Positions 25,149 to 35,676 are shown, counted from the stretch's first letter. The stretch is DNA of 64,000 nt from Aeromicrobium wangtongii (GCF_024584515.1 NZ_CP102173.1:3596001-3660000); one strand, 5' to 3'. The notes: generated from the letters alone by a model not told the origin. Translations and numbers: made by a program.

Positions 25149-25162
25149 TGCAACTAGTTGCA
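25149..25162. promoter_or_regulatory. Perfect 14-bp palindrome upstream of PadR gene
   Basis: TGCAACTAGTTGCA is an exact palindrome located 16 bp before the PadR start codon and 67 bp from the divergent lipoprotein start. PadR-family regulators typically bind ATGT/ACAT-like or other short dyads in their own promoters, so autoregulation through this site is likely. Confidence 0.6.
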
Positions 25163-25693
25163 TACTAGGCTGCCGGCCATGGCACTCGAGCACGCGATCC
25201 TGGTGTCGCTCGCGGAGCGATCGGCATCGGGCTACGACCTGGCCCGGCGCTTCGACGCCTCCATCGGCCACTTCTGGAGGGCCAGCCACCAGCAGATCTA
25301 CAAGGTGCTCGCGCGCATGGAGACCGACGGGTGGGTCGCCTCGCAGGTCGTCCCCCAGGACGGGCGGCCCGACAAGAAGGTCTACGCCATCACCCGTGCC
25401 GGCCGGGACGAGCTGGCGCGGTGGACGTCCGCCCCCACCCCGGCCGAGCACCTGCGCAGCGAGTTCGCGGTCAAGCTCCGGGCGCTGCCCTTCGGGGATG
25501 CGTCCGCGATCGTGGACGATGTGCGCGCCCGCCGCCGTGCCCACGTCGAGCGCCTGGCGTACTACGAGGACAGCGCCGCCCGGCACTATCCGCGCCCGGA
25601 CGACCTGGCCGACGCCGAGCTCGGCGGCTGGCTCGTGCTGCGCGGCGGGATCCTGTCCGAGCAGGCCGGCATCGCGTGGTGCGACGAGATCCT

Positions 25694-27984
<2,291 letters not shown>

Positions 27985-27993
27985 CCACCCCCT

Positions 27994-28077
27994 CCGCGAG
28001 TGGCGCAGTGTGGACGTTCTGAGACGGCGTGTCGTCCGAATTTGCGCCACTCGGGGGCGCTTTTGCGCCACTCGCGG
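27994..28077 (+). repeat. 84-bp palindromic element, copy A1
   Basis: This is one of three gap-free 84-bp copies in the window (the others are 56101-56184 and 57236-57319 reversed). It starts CCGCGAGTGGCG and ends CGCCACTCGCGG, and has an internal TTGCGCCACTCG, so the left arm can pair with either of two right arms. The core GACGGCGTGTCG is invariant in all copies. By hand it matches copy A3 at about 65 of 84 positions. It fills the gap between the dienoyl-CoA reductase stop and the DUF1697 start. Confidence 0.88.
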
Positions 28078-28091
28078 GGGATACTGACCAG

Positions 28092-28616
28092 ATGAGCAGC
28101 CAGATCGTCCTGCTGCGGGCCGTCAACGTCGGCGGCGCGCAGCTGCCGATGGCCGATCTGCGCGCGATCGCGGGCGAGCTCGGTGCCACCGACGTCTCGA
28201 CGTACATCGCCTCGGGCAATCTGATCGCCGACGTCCCGGGCCTTCCCGAGACGTTCAACCGTGCGCTCGAGAAGACCATCCAGGAACGGTTCGGCTTCTT
28301 CCGCGAGGTCATCTCCCGCACCCCTGCCGAGGTTGCCGCAGCACTGGAGGCGCACCCGTTCGAGGTGCTCGAGCCGAAGTACTCCTACGTCACGTTCCTG
28401 GCGGGCGAACCCACCGCCGAGGCGATCGCGAAGGCCGAGACGTACGAGACGGGCGACGACCGGTGGCAGGTCATCGGGACCGAGATGCACATCCGCTACG
28501 CGAACGGTGCCGGTCGGCCCGAGATGAAGGGCGACTCGATCGGCCGCGCCCTGGGCGTGCCCGGCACCGCACGCAATCTCAACACCGTCCGCAAGCTGAT
28601 CGACCTCGCCGGCTGA
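28092..28616 (+). CDS. DUF1697 domain protein
   Basis: This 174-residue protein matches DUF1697 throughout: IVLLRAVNVGGAQLPMADLR at the start, TYIASGNLI, the FEVLEPKYSYVTFL strand, and RNLNTVRKLIDL at the C-terminus. The domain is widespread in bacteria and resembles an RNA- or nucleic-acid-related alpha/beta fold; function is not established. ATG 28092 begins the conserved domain. The frame continues open through the 84-bp element upstream (from 28029), so a 21-residue repeat-encoded N-terminal extension is possible but unlikely. Confidence 0.9.
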   Translation: MSSQIVLLRAVNVGGAQLPMADLRAIAGELGATDVSTYIASGNLIADVPGLPETFNRALEKTIQERFGFFREVISRTPAEVAAALEAHPFEVLEPKYSYVTFLAGEPTAEAIAKAETYETGDDRWQVIGTEMHIRYANGAGRPEMKGDSIGRALGVPGTARNLNTVRKLIDLAG

Positions 28617-28619
28617 CGG

Positions 28620-29249
28620 TCAGGCCGGCGCGCCCTGGTGCAGCGTCGACGCGATCGCGTCGAACAACGCCACCAGCTCCTCCTCGATCTGCCAGGTCGT
28701 GGTGCTGAACGCCAGCAGCAGGACCGAGCGGTCGGACGTCGGGACGACGTAGTCGACACACGTCGACATCAGCTCCTTGCCGTGCGTGAGGTCCTGCGGG
28801 ACCGGGACGCGGCGGACGCGGCGCAGGGCCGGGTGGCTGCCCGCCTGCGCGTAGCCGTGCTCGAGCACGCCGTGACCGTCGCCGAGCACCAGGTTCAGCG
28901 CGGAGGCGAGCTCGTCGGGATGGCCCGGTGTGCGGATGGGCGAGACGGTCAGGCTCGCCGAGACCGGCACGCCGGCCAGTGGCTCGGACAGGGCGTGGAC
29001 ATGGGTCGCGCCAGCCCGGGCAGCATCGGCCAGCTGGCGGCGCAGCGTGCGGTCCAGCTCGACCCGGACGTCGATCAACGCGTCGCGCGGCTTGCCCTCC
29101 ATCATCCGGTCGATCAGCCGGGACACCACGACCCGTCCGGCTTCCGGCTCGGTGGGGATCGTCAGCCAGGTCGGTGGCAGCAGCAACCGCCAGTCGTCTG
29201 CCGGATCGACCGTCCGGCTGCGCGGCCCGCGATCCGTCGCGCTGCTCAC
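28620..29249 (-). CDS. Uncharacterised small protein of the secretion-like locus (partner 2)
   Basis: This 209-residue cytosolic protein lacks a signal peptide. Its opening DDWRLLLPPTWLTIP (a W-LPPxW-xIP pattern) recalls Mog1/PsbP/DUF1795-type folds. The C-terminal half (TCVDYVVPTSDRSVLLLAFS then a terminal helix) parallels the C-terminal half of the next gene upstream, suggesting paralogy. The GTG at 29249 overlaps the preceding stop codon (GTGA), so the two are translationally coupled. It is the last gene of the five-gene locus that begins with the gene at 32713. A chaperone or scaffold role for the secreted partner is my inference. Confidence 0.75.
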   Translation of the reverse strand: MSSATDRGPRSRTVDPADDWRLLLPPTWLTIPTEPEAGRVVVSRLIDRMMEGKPRDALIDVRVELDRTLRRQLADAARAGATHVHALSEPLAGVPVSASLTVSPIRTPGHPDELASALNLVLGDGHGVLEHGYAQAGSHPALRRVRRVPVPQDLTHGKELMSTCVDYVVPTSDRSVLLLAFSTTTWQIEEELVALFDAIASTLHQGAPA

Positions 29250-29821
29250 GACGACATCCCGCCGATGCCGGCGGCGAGCTCGTCGAGCAGGATCGCCGCT
29301 GCGGTCGCCTCCACCAGGTCGGTCTCGTAGGACGACAGCACGAACAGGGCCGCGTGCTGCGGGCGGGACCACAGCACGGTGTTGATCTGGTGCACCTCGA
29401 TCTGTCCGTCCTCGGCGTGCACGAGCGGCCGGACACGCACCGACAAGGCGTCACCGGATCGCGTGGAGAGCGTCTCGACGACGGGCTCCTGGTAGAGCTC
29501 GTGGCCCTCGGTCAGCAAGGCGATGACGTCCTCGTCGCGCGCGTCCTCCTCGAGCGGCACGACCCGCAGGGCAGCGAACGCCTGGACGTCGAGCTCGTTC
29601 GGGACACCCACCCGGGCCCACGCCGCCAGGTTGACGGTGCCGTCGGCGGTCGGAGCCTGCAGCTGCGCCGCGACGCCGGCCATCGCCGCCGCACCGGCAT
29701 CGGCGTCCAGCGTCGAGGACGTGAAGCCGGCCGCGTACCGCTGCCGGATCACCTCCGGGTCCTCGTCCAGCGGGATCGGCGCCCAGTACGCATGCTCGCC
29801 GAGCTCGATGTGCTCGTTCAT
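29246..29821 (-). CDS. Uncharacterised small protein of the secretion-like locus (partner 1)
   Basis: This is a 191-residue acidic cytosolic protein. Its C-terminal part (VHQINTVLWSRPQHAALFVL, then a helix ending LLDELAAGIG) has the same strand-strand-helix order as the downstream partner 2 protein. The N-terminus (HAYWAPIPLDEDPEVIRQRY) suggests an envelope- or partner-binding tail. No known family is recognised with certainty. It overlaps the upstream membrane-protein gene by 4 bp (ATGA) and the downstream gene by 4 bp (GTGA). Such tight coupling usually marks subunits of one complex. Confidence 0.75.
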   Translation of the reverse strand: MNEHIELGEHAYWAPIPLDEDPEVIRQRYAAGFTSSTLDADAGAAAMAGVAAQLQAPTADGTVNLAAWARVGVPNELDVQAFAALRVVPLEEDARDEDVIALLTEGHELYQEPVVETLSTRSGDALSVRVRPLVHAEDGQIEVHQINTVLWSRPQHAALFVLSSYETDLVEATAAAILLDELAAGIGGMSS

Positions 29822-31101
29822 GTCCTCACCCTTCGTTCGACCGACCTCACCCAGTGGCGCAGAGCCCAGCGGGTCCAGACCCACGCAGCGACGACGAGCA
29901 CGCCACCCGCGGACACCACCCGCCCGAGCAGTGGATGCTGATCGCCGGTCGCGAGTCCGGCCACCACCAGGAACAGCCCCACGATCCCCAGGAGCCATGC
30001 CTGGAGCGGGGACGCGTCGCCGTTCTGCCACGACCCCCTGCGGAGCAGCTCGCTGACAGCGGGCGGGGCCGCGACACCTGGTGGCGGCTCCAGGATGTCG
30101 ACCCGGACATCGGCAGGGGCGGCAGCCGCGTCGAGCGCCTCACAACTGGCGACATCGGGAGCGAACCGGTCCGTGGGCAGCAGCTGCAGCAGGCCACCGT
30201 CCGCGCCCAGCACCATGAGCTGGTCGTGGACGACCTGGATCCGAGCGACACCGCCGGTCACCGCCGGCCCGGGGAGCCAGATCTCGGATCCGGCTCCGCT
30301 GACGGCGACGACATCGTCCGGACCGAGCTGGAGCTGGACGAGGTCACCGTCGGCACGTCCCGGCGGACGGTAGACGACCCGGTCGCGCGGCTCCGGCGGC
30401 GTCGACATGAGGCGGATGGCACGCTGCCGCCGGACGACGGACCCGATGGCCACCGGCACCGCGAGCACGAGGGCCAGCACGGCGCCCACGCGGACGTCAT
30501 CGCCGTCGAAGCCGGCCCACGCCCTCCCGGACAGGATCAGTGCCGCCAGCACCGCGAGGGACTCGACGACCGGGACACGCGTCGCCATCGTGCTGCCACG
30601 CACGGCCACCCGCCGCACGGCACGCCGGTCGATGACCACGTCCGGCGATGCCGGCTCCAGGACACCACCCAGACCGCGGGCCAGTGCCACCGATCCGCTC
30701 TGGTGCCGCTTGTGCGACGGGTCGCCCGCGGTCGGGGCCGTCTCGTCGATCAACCAGGCCGCGACAGGACCTCGATCGGTCAGCACGACGCACGAGCCGC
30801 TCATCATCCAGACGGGCACGCCGTCCACGGCCAGCGGTCGCAGGCCCCGGTTGATCCGCAGGAGCAGGCGGGACCACGGACCGGCGAAGATCCGGGCCGT
30901 CTCGCTGCCGTCGAGCCACACGGTCTTCGTCACGTCGGTCGACCGCGCGACCACGCGTGGTGAGGCGCCGGGACGGGACACGACCAGATCGCCTCCCGCA
31001 TCGATGCGGACACGGGTCTGCCTCGCCATCTCGATGTCGAGCCCGAACCCGACGACGACGCGGACCTCGGCCCTCGTCCGCGTCACGGACGAGTGGTCCA
31101 C
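29818..31101 (-). CDS. Uncharacterised membrane protein of the secretion-like locus
   Basis: This 427-residue protein has a hydrophilic N-terminal domain of about 170 residues containing VRIDAGGDLVVSRPGASPRV. A hairpin of two helices follows at about 177-220, then a cytoplasmic or external domain of about 140 residues (ending near PAVSELLRRGSW) and a second helix pair at about 360-410, closing with a basic tail. No domain is recognised. The duplicate helix-pair layout could come from internal duplication. It overlaps its downstream neighbour by 4 bp and its ORF start overlaps the end of the WXG-type protein gene by 19 bp. Within the locus it is the best candidate for a membrane anchor or immunity-type component. 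Confidence 0.72.
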   Translation of the reverse strand: MDHSSVTRTRAEVRVVVGFGLDIEMARQTRVRIDAGGDLVVSRPGASPRVVARSTDVTKTVWLDGSETARIFAGPWSRLLLRINRGLRPLAVDGVPVWMMSGSCVVLTDRGPVAAWLIDETAPTAGDPSHKRHQSGSVALARGLGGVLEPASPDVVIDRRAVRRVAVRGSTMATRVPVVESLAVLAALILSGRAWAGFDGDDVRVGAVLALVLAVPVAIGSVVRRQRAIRLMSTPPEPRDRVVYRPPGRADGDLVQLQLGPDDVVAVSGAGSEIWLPGPAVTGGVARIQVVHDQLMVLGADGGLLQLLPTDRFAPDVASCEALDAAAAPADVRVDILEPPPGVAAPPAVSELLRRGSWQNGDASPLQAWLLGIVGLFLVVAGLATGDQHPLLGRVVSAGGVLVVAAWVWTRWALRHWVRSVERRVRT

Positions 31102-32423
31102 GTGGGGTGGTGCGCCACGTCCACGGCATGCTGGAGCGTGCCGGGGGCCTGCTCGATCATCAGGCCAAGGTTGCTCAGGTTCGCGGCGATGGCGGCATTG
31201 ATCTGCGCCGTCAGCCGGGTCGCCTGAGCCAGCTCGTCACCGTGCAGCCCCAGGTTCTTCAGGGACCGCAACGTCGTGAGGGACTGCGCGAGCCCCGCGT
31301 CCTGGGTGAGCAGCCGGGTCACACGGGTCGTCGGCAACGCGCCCAGCGCCTCGACCGTCGCCCGTCCGGCATCGTCGGCGGCCTGGATCGCAGCGCCCAT
31401 GTTGCCGCGGACCCCTGCTGCCCAACGAGCCAGGTTGTTGGCCGGGTTGGCGATACGAGACGCGTTCTGGAAGGCCTGCCACGTCGAGAGACGCTGCGCC
31501 CACGCCGCGCGGGTGGCGTTGGCAGCGGCGGTGCCGACGCGCGAGGCGACCTGGGGCACCAACCTGGTCAGGCCCTTGGCGGCGAGCGTGGTCAGCCCCA
31601 TGCCGCCGACGGTCAGGGCCAGGCCGATGGCAGCCATGCCGACGTCCTTCCAGTCCCGCTTGCCGGTGTCGGCCGCCGCCAGCATCGTGACGCCCACCAG
31701 GACCGCCGCCGCGACGGCCACCGCGGCCACGACGAGCCAGACCGGTGCCGTGAAGAAGACCACCGCGATGAACAGGACCACCCCGACGATGATCGAGATG
31801 ACCTCCAGGATCGTCACGAGCAGGTCGATGATGTCGGCGTGCTCGCGGATCCAGTTCTTGAGCCCGGCGAACCGGCCGTCGTCCCACTTGTCGGCGGCGT
31901 CCTCGATGCTGTTCTTCGCGCGATCCGCGGCCGCATCCAGAGCGTGCATCGCATTGTTCAGCGCGGTGCAGGCCGCCGTGAGATCGGCCTGGGCGTTTTC
32001 ACGACGTGTGTTGGCGGACTCCTGGTCCGGGGTCAGCTCCTCGCCGGGGACCGGCGTCGTCTCGGGGTTCGTGTCGATGGTCTGCTGCGCGGCCTCCGCG
32101 TCCTGCAGCGCCCTCCGTGTGTCCGTCCGGGCGGTGCCCACCTCCGTGGCCCAGGACGTCAGTGCCTCGGCGACCGACTCGTACCGGTCGACGACCTTGC
32201 CCAGGTTGTCCAGCACCTCCTCGGCCTTCTGGGCGAAGACCTCGGCCGCATCGCCCTTCCACCCGTCGAGCTTGGCCAGCGCGGACAGCACGTCCTTGAC
32301 ATCGCCGGCAGCCGTCGCCCGAGAGGCCATCTCCCGCGCGACCACGTCGACATCGTGCTCGCTGGCCGGGACGGGATCGCCGTCGCGCCCGACCAGGTGC
32401 CACTCCCCGCTGCGGGCGGTCAC
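31083..32423 (-). CDS. Large WXG-domain protein, putative type VII secretion substrate
   Basis: This is a 446-residue protein. Residues 1-110 form a helical hairpin domain with a WKG motif at about 55-57 (LDGWKGDAAEVFAQKAEEVL), the WXG signature of type VII (ESX) substrates. A second coiled-coil-like segment follows (about 110-190), then a long hydrophobic region (about 198-282) with three to four helices, and an Ala-rich C-terminal helical domain. GTG 32423 overlaps the upstream stop codon (GTGA). The arrangement resembles LXG/WXG-toxin-like polymorphic proteins, but the C-terminus shows no known toxin fold. The rest of an ESX apparatus is not in this window. Confidence 0.78.
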   Translation of the reverse strand: MTARSGEWHLVGRDGDPVPASEHDVDVVAREMASRATAAGDVKDVLSALAKLDGWKGDAAEVFAQKAEEVLDNLGKVVDRYESVAEALTSWATEVGTARTDTRRALQDAEAAQQTIDTNPETTPVPGEELTPDQESANTRRENAQADLTAACTALNNAMHALDAAADRAKNSIEDAADKWDDGRFAGLKNWIREHADIIDLLVTILEVISIIVGVVLFIAVVFFTAPVWLVVAAVAVAAAVLVGVTMLAAADTGKRDWKDVGMAAIGLALTVGGMGLTTLAAKGLTRLVPQVASRVGTAAANATRAAWAQRLSTWQAFQNASRIANPANNLARWAAGVRGNMGAAIQAADDAGRATVEALGALPTTRVTRLLTQDAGLAQSLTTLRSLKNLGLHGDELAQATRLTAQINAAIAANLSNLGLMIEQAPGTLQHAVDVAHHPTWTTRP

Positions 32424-32713
32424 TTCTCCATCACCTCGGCGATCTGGCGGGCCAGGTCCTCGTCGGTCTCCTCGAAGCCGTCGGCGGCCTGCTCGGCCAG
32501 CTCGCCCAACGTGTCGAGCTTGCCGCACACGTAGTCGCGGTTGTGGTCCCAGTTGGAGTGGAAGGTGTCCATCGCTCCGACGACCGCACTGTGCCCCAGC
32601 TGGGCACGGGTGTACTCGACCTTGCCGTCGTTGTCCGTCATGTCCTTCGACAGCCCCGCCAGCTTCTTGGACAGGCCGCGCAGCTCCGTCGTCGCCACTT
32701 CCAGATCCCCCAT
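32420..32713 (-). CDS. Small helical ESX-like partner protein
   Basis: This 97-residue, all-helical acidic protein has the size of WXG100/EspC-type partners. A helix-turn-helix hairpin has its turn near FHSNWDHNRDYV (Trp about 55), in the position of the WXG motif though the motif itself is WDH here. It is the first gene of the five-gene locus and overlaps the next by 4 bp. By analogy with ESX loci, where a small WXG100-like protein pairs with a larger substrate, it probably forms a heterodimer with the 446-residue protein. The family assignment is by architecture only. Confidence 0.75.
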   Translation of the reverse strand: MGDLEVATTELRGLSKKLAGLSKDMTDNDGKVEYTRAQLGHSAVVGAMDTFHSNWDHNRDYVCGKLDTLGELAEQAADGFEETDEDLARQIAEVMEK

Positions 32714-32775
32714 GGCAGCAGATGCTACGACACTCTTCGCCCGGGCGTCCGGGCCTGGGTCCGTAGGCTTGAAGG

Positions 32776-33579
32776 GTGGACGAGCGACGGTGGCACGAGG
32801 TCCTCGGTGACCGGCGCTGGCTGGTTCTCACCGGCGCCGGGGTCTCGACGGACTCCGGTATCCCGGACTACCGGGGCCCGGACTCGCCTCCGCGCACCCC
32901 GATGACCTACCAGGAGTTCATCCGGACGCCCGAGGCCCGGCAGCGCTACTGGGCCCGCGCGCACGTGGGGTGGAGCCGGATGCGGCAGGCCGAGCCGAAC
33001 CTGACCCATCGCACCCTGGTGTCGATGCAGGCGGCCGGACGACTCACCGGCCTCATCACCCAGAACGTCGACGGCCTGCACGAGCGCGCCGGGCATCGTG
33101 ACGTGATCGACCTGCACGGCCGGATCGACCGGGTCGTCTGCCTGGCGTGCCACCAGGTGACCTCGCGCGCCGAGCTCCACGACCGGCTGTCCGCCCTCAA
33201 TCCCGGCTACGAGGACCGTATCGGCGAGTTCGCCCCCGACGGCGACGTCGTGCTGGCCGACACCGCCGACTTCGTGGTGGCCGAGTGCCTGCGGTGCGGC
33301 GGAGACCTCAAGCCCGATGTGGTCTTCTTCGGCGAGAACGTCCCCAAGGACCGGGTCGAGCGCAGCTATGCGCTCGTGGCCGAGGCCGAGTCCCTGGTCG
33401 TCCTGGGCTCGTCGCTGCAGGTCATGTCGGGGCTGCGGTTCGTCAAGGCGGCCCACAAGCGGGGCATCCCGATCGTGATCGTCAACCGCGGAACCACCCG
33501 CGGCGACGACCTCGCGACGCTCAAGGTCGATGCCGGCTGCGCCGAGACGCTCCGCGCGGTCGGCGTGTCCACCGGCTGA
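32776..33579 (+). CDS. Sir2 family NAD-dependent protein deacetylase/deacylase
   Basis: This 267-residue sirtuin shows GAGVSTDSGIPDYRG (residues 20-34) for NAD binding, TQNVDGLH, the catalytic His in VIDLHG, and a Zn ribbon with CLAC and CLRCGG Cys pairs. Class is probably II or a bacterial SIRT4-like type because of DLHGRIDRVVCLAC and PDVVFFGENVP. The start is GTG 32776, 62 bp divergent from the secretion-like locus. Targets are likely acyl-CoA synthetases and metabolic enzymes, as in other actinobacteria. Confidence 0.92.
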   Translation: MDERRWHEVLGDRRWLVLTGAGVSTDSGIPDYRGPDSPPRTPMTYQEFIRTPEARQRYWARAHVGWSRMRQAEPNLTHRTLVSMQAAGRLTGLITQNVDGLHERAGHRDVIDLHGRIDRVVCLACHQVTSRAELHDRLSALNPGYEDRIGEFAPDGDVVLADTADFVVAECLRCGGDLKPDVVFFGENVPKDRVERSYALVAEAESLVVLGSSLQVMSGLRFVKAAHKRGIPIVIVNRGTTRGDDLATLKVDAGCAETLRAVGVSTG

Positions 33580-33643
33580 GCGAGGCAGGCCCGAGTTGCC
33601 GCTACGGTGCCTCTGACCGCACTCCCGCCAGAAAGGGCACCCC

Positions 33644-34402
33644 ATGAGCGACTCCGCACCTCCGCCGCCGCCCGGACAGCCGCCCGTCCCGCCCCCGTAC
33701 GGCGCGCCCCCGCCGCCGCCCGCGTACGGCTCGGTGCCGCCGCCGCCCGCGTACGGCTCGGTGCCTCCGCCCCACCAGCCGCCGGCCTACACCGCCCCGC
33801 CGTCCTACCCAGCGGCCAGCGGCTACCCGGTCTCGTTCCAGTTCGCGAGCCCGGGCAAGATCGCCCGCTGGCGCCCGCTGGTGCACTGGCTGCTGGCGAT
33901 CCCGCACTTCTTCATGCTCTACATCCTGAGCATCGTGGCCAGCGTGCTGGTGTTCGTCGCCTGGTTCGCGGGCGTGTTCGCCGGCAAGGTGCCCGCGGGC
34001 ATGCAGGGGCTGATCATCGCCTACCTGCGCTACTCGGCACGGCTGCAGACGTACCTGATGTTCATGCGCGAGGAGTACCCGCCGTTCTCCTTCGACACCG
34101 ACTTCGCCGATCCGGGCAACGACCCCCGCACCCGCGTGGACGTCGTCCCGGCGATCGAGAACCGCAGCCGGCTCACGATCTTCTTCCGGATGTTCCTGCT
34201 GATCCCGCACTCGATCGTGGCGTTCTTCTTGTTCATCGCGCTGTACGTCGTGGCGATCATCGGCTGGTTCGCCGTCATCATCCTCGGTCGCTGGCCCGCG
34301 GGCCTGGAGTCGTTCATGGTCGGCTTCATCCGCTGGTCGACCCGCTTCAGCGCCTACGCCTACCTGGTGACCGACGAGTTCCCGCCGTTCGGCTTCGAGT
34401 AG
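33644..34402 (+). CDS. DUF4389 domain membrane protein
   Basis: This 252-residue protein has a Pro/Tyr/Ala-rich N-terminal tail of about 60 residues (repeated PPPPAYGSVPPP). Two copies of a DUF4389-type unit follow: SPGKIARWRPLVHWLLAIPH and NRSRLTIFFRMFLLIPHSIV, each ahead of a membrane helix. The closing EYPPF and EFPPF segments follow the helices. The domain is a two-repeat integral membrane fold of unknown function, frequent in actinobacteria. It is transcribed in the same direction as the sirtuin 64 bp upstream and ends 15 bp from the convergent serA. Confidence 0.9.
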   Translation: MSDSAPPPPPGQPPVPPPYGAPPPPPAYGSVPPPPAYGSVPPPHQPPAYTAPPSYPAASGYPVSFQFASPGKIARWRPLVHWLLAIPHFFMLYILSIVASVLVFVAWFAGVFAGKVPAGMQGLIIAYLRYSARLQTYLMFMREEYPPFSFDTDFADPGNDPRTRVDVVPAIENRSRLTIFFRMFLLIPHSIVAFFLFIALYVVAIIGWFAVIILGRWPAGLESFMVGFIRWSTRFSAYAYLVTDEFPPFGFE

Positions 34403-34407
34403 CCGGC

Positions 34408-34440
34408 TGCGCCTGCGTCAGCTCAGCTGGCGCAGGCGCA
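34408..34440. terminator. Hairpin between convergent DUF4389 and serA genes
   Basis: The arms 34408-34423 and 34425-34440 (TGCGCCTGCG-T-CAGCT and its complement) form a 16-bp stem with one mismatch. It begins 6 bp past the DUF4389 stop codon and overlaps the last codons of serA. It probably terminates the DUF4389 transcript; on the serA side it lies within the 3' coding end and could act on that strand as well. Confidence 0.6.
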
Positions 34441-35674
34441 CGGTCTCGGGCAGTGCCGCGAGCTCGGCCAGCACCTCGGGACCGACCTCCTCGGCCACGT
34501 CGGTGAGCACGTAGCCGATCTCGCCACGGGTCGACAGCGACTGGGCCTCGAGGTTGACGCCGTGCTCGCCGAGCACCGCGTTGATGCGGGCCAGGACGCC
34601 CGGGGCGTTGCGGTGCACGAGCGCCAGCCGGTGCTTGTCCAGGTCGGCGGGCAGGTTGATGCCCGGCATGTTGACGCTCAGCGACGTCCCGCCGAAGGCG
34701 GCGTACGAGCGCAGCTTGGAGGCGACGAAGCGGCCGATGTCCTGCTGCGCCTCCTCGGTCGACCCACCCACGTGCGGGGTCAGGATGACGTTCTTGAGGC
34801 CACGCAGGTCCGAGTCGAACTGGTCGCCCTGGCGCTTGGGCTCGATCGGGAAGACGTCGACCGCGGCGCCGGCGATGTGGCCGGACTCCAGGTGCTTGCG
34901 CAGGGCCGCGGTGTCGACCGCGATGCCGCGCGACAGGTTCAGGAACAGCGACCGCGGCTTCATCTGGGACATCTCGTCGTCACCGAACAGGCCGGCGTTG
35001 CCGGGACGTCCGTCGACGTGCAGCGTCACGACGTCCGCGACCGCGAGCAGCTCCTCCAGCGTCGAGCAGCGCTTCGCGTTGCCGAGCGCGAGCTTGTCGT
35101 CGATGTCGTAGAAGACCACCGAGAGGCCCAGCGCCTCGGCGATGACCGACAGCTGGCTGCCGATGTTGCCGTAGCCGATGATGCCCAGCGTGCGCCCGCG
35201 GATCTCGTGGCTGCCGGCGGCCGACTTGTTCCACACCCCGTTGTGCATGTCGGTGGACTTCTCGTGCAGCCGGCGCGCGAGCGAGATGATCTCGGCGATC
35301 GCGAGCTCGACGACGCTGCGGGTGTTGGAGTACGGGGCGTTGAACACCGCGACACCCCGTGCGGTCGCGGCCGCGAGGTCGATCTGGTTGGTGCCGATGC
35401 AGAACGCACCGATCGCGAGCAGGTCGGGCGCCGCGTCCAGGACCTTCTCGGTGACATAGGTCGTGGACCGGATGCCCAGCAGGTGCACGCCCTGGATCGC
35501 CTCGATGAGCTCGTCCTCGCCGAGCGCACCGTCGCGGGTCTCCACCTGGAAGCCCTTGCCACGCAGGAAGTCGGCGCCGTCGGTGTGGATGTTCTCCAGC
35601 AGCAGGACGCGGACGTCCTCGTCCGCCAGCCGGGCGGTGGGGAACGGTTCAGTGGTCGTCATGGTCATCATCAT
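34418..35674 (-). CDS. serA: D-3-phosphoglycerate dehydrogenase
   Basis: This 418-residue enzyme is of the short (E. coli-like) SerA type. It has a substrate-binding N-terminus and a Rossmann domain with GIIGYGNIGSQLS (near residues 160-172). The catalytic-domain sequence is FLNLSRGIAVDTAAL, and a C-terminal ACT domain starts near residue 345 (RLALVHRNAPGVLARINAV). It commits 3-phosphoglycerate to serine and one-carbon biosynthesis, and the ACT domain allows feedback by serine. I use the first of three tandem ATGs (35674) because GGAGG lies 8 nt upstream. A ZTP riboswitch (35714-35790) precedes it. Confidence 0.95.
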   Translation of the reverse strand: MMMTMTTTEPFPTARLADEDVRVLLLENIHTDGADFLRGKGFQVETRDGALGEDELIEAIQGVHLLGIRSTTYVTEKVLDAAPDLLAIGAFCIGTNQIDLAAATARGVAVFNAPYSNTRSVVELAIAEIISLARRLHEKSTDMHNGVWNKSAAGSHEIRGRTLGIIGYGNIGSQLSVIAEALGLSVVFYDIDDKLALGNAKRCSTLEELLAVADVVTLHVDGRPGNAGLFGDDEMSQMKPRSLFLNLSRGIAVDTAALRKHLESGHIAGAAVDVFPIEPKRQGDQFDSDLRGLKNVILTPHVGGSTEEAQQDIGRFVASKLRSYAAFGGTSLSVNMPGINLPADLDKHRLALVHRNAPGVLARINAVLGEHGVNLEAQSLSTRGEIGYVLTDVAEEVGPEVLAELAALPETVRLRQLS

Positions 35675-35676
35675 CT

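Noticed and set aside
27994-28077. 84-bp element considered as a simple rho-independent terminator of the dienoyl-CoA reductase gene
   Set aside because: Copies A2 and A3 in other contexts keep the same length and core, including a non-stem segment, which a terminator would not need to preserve.
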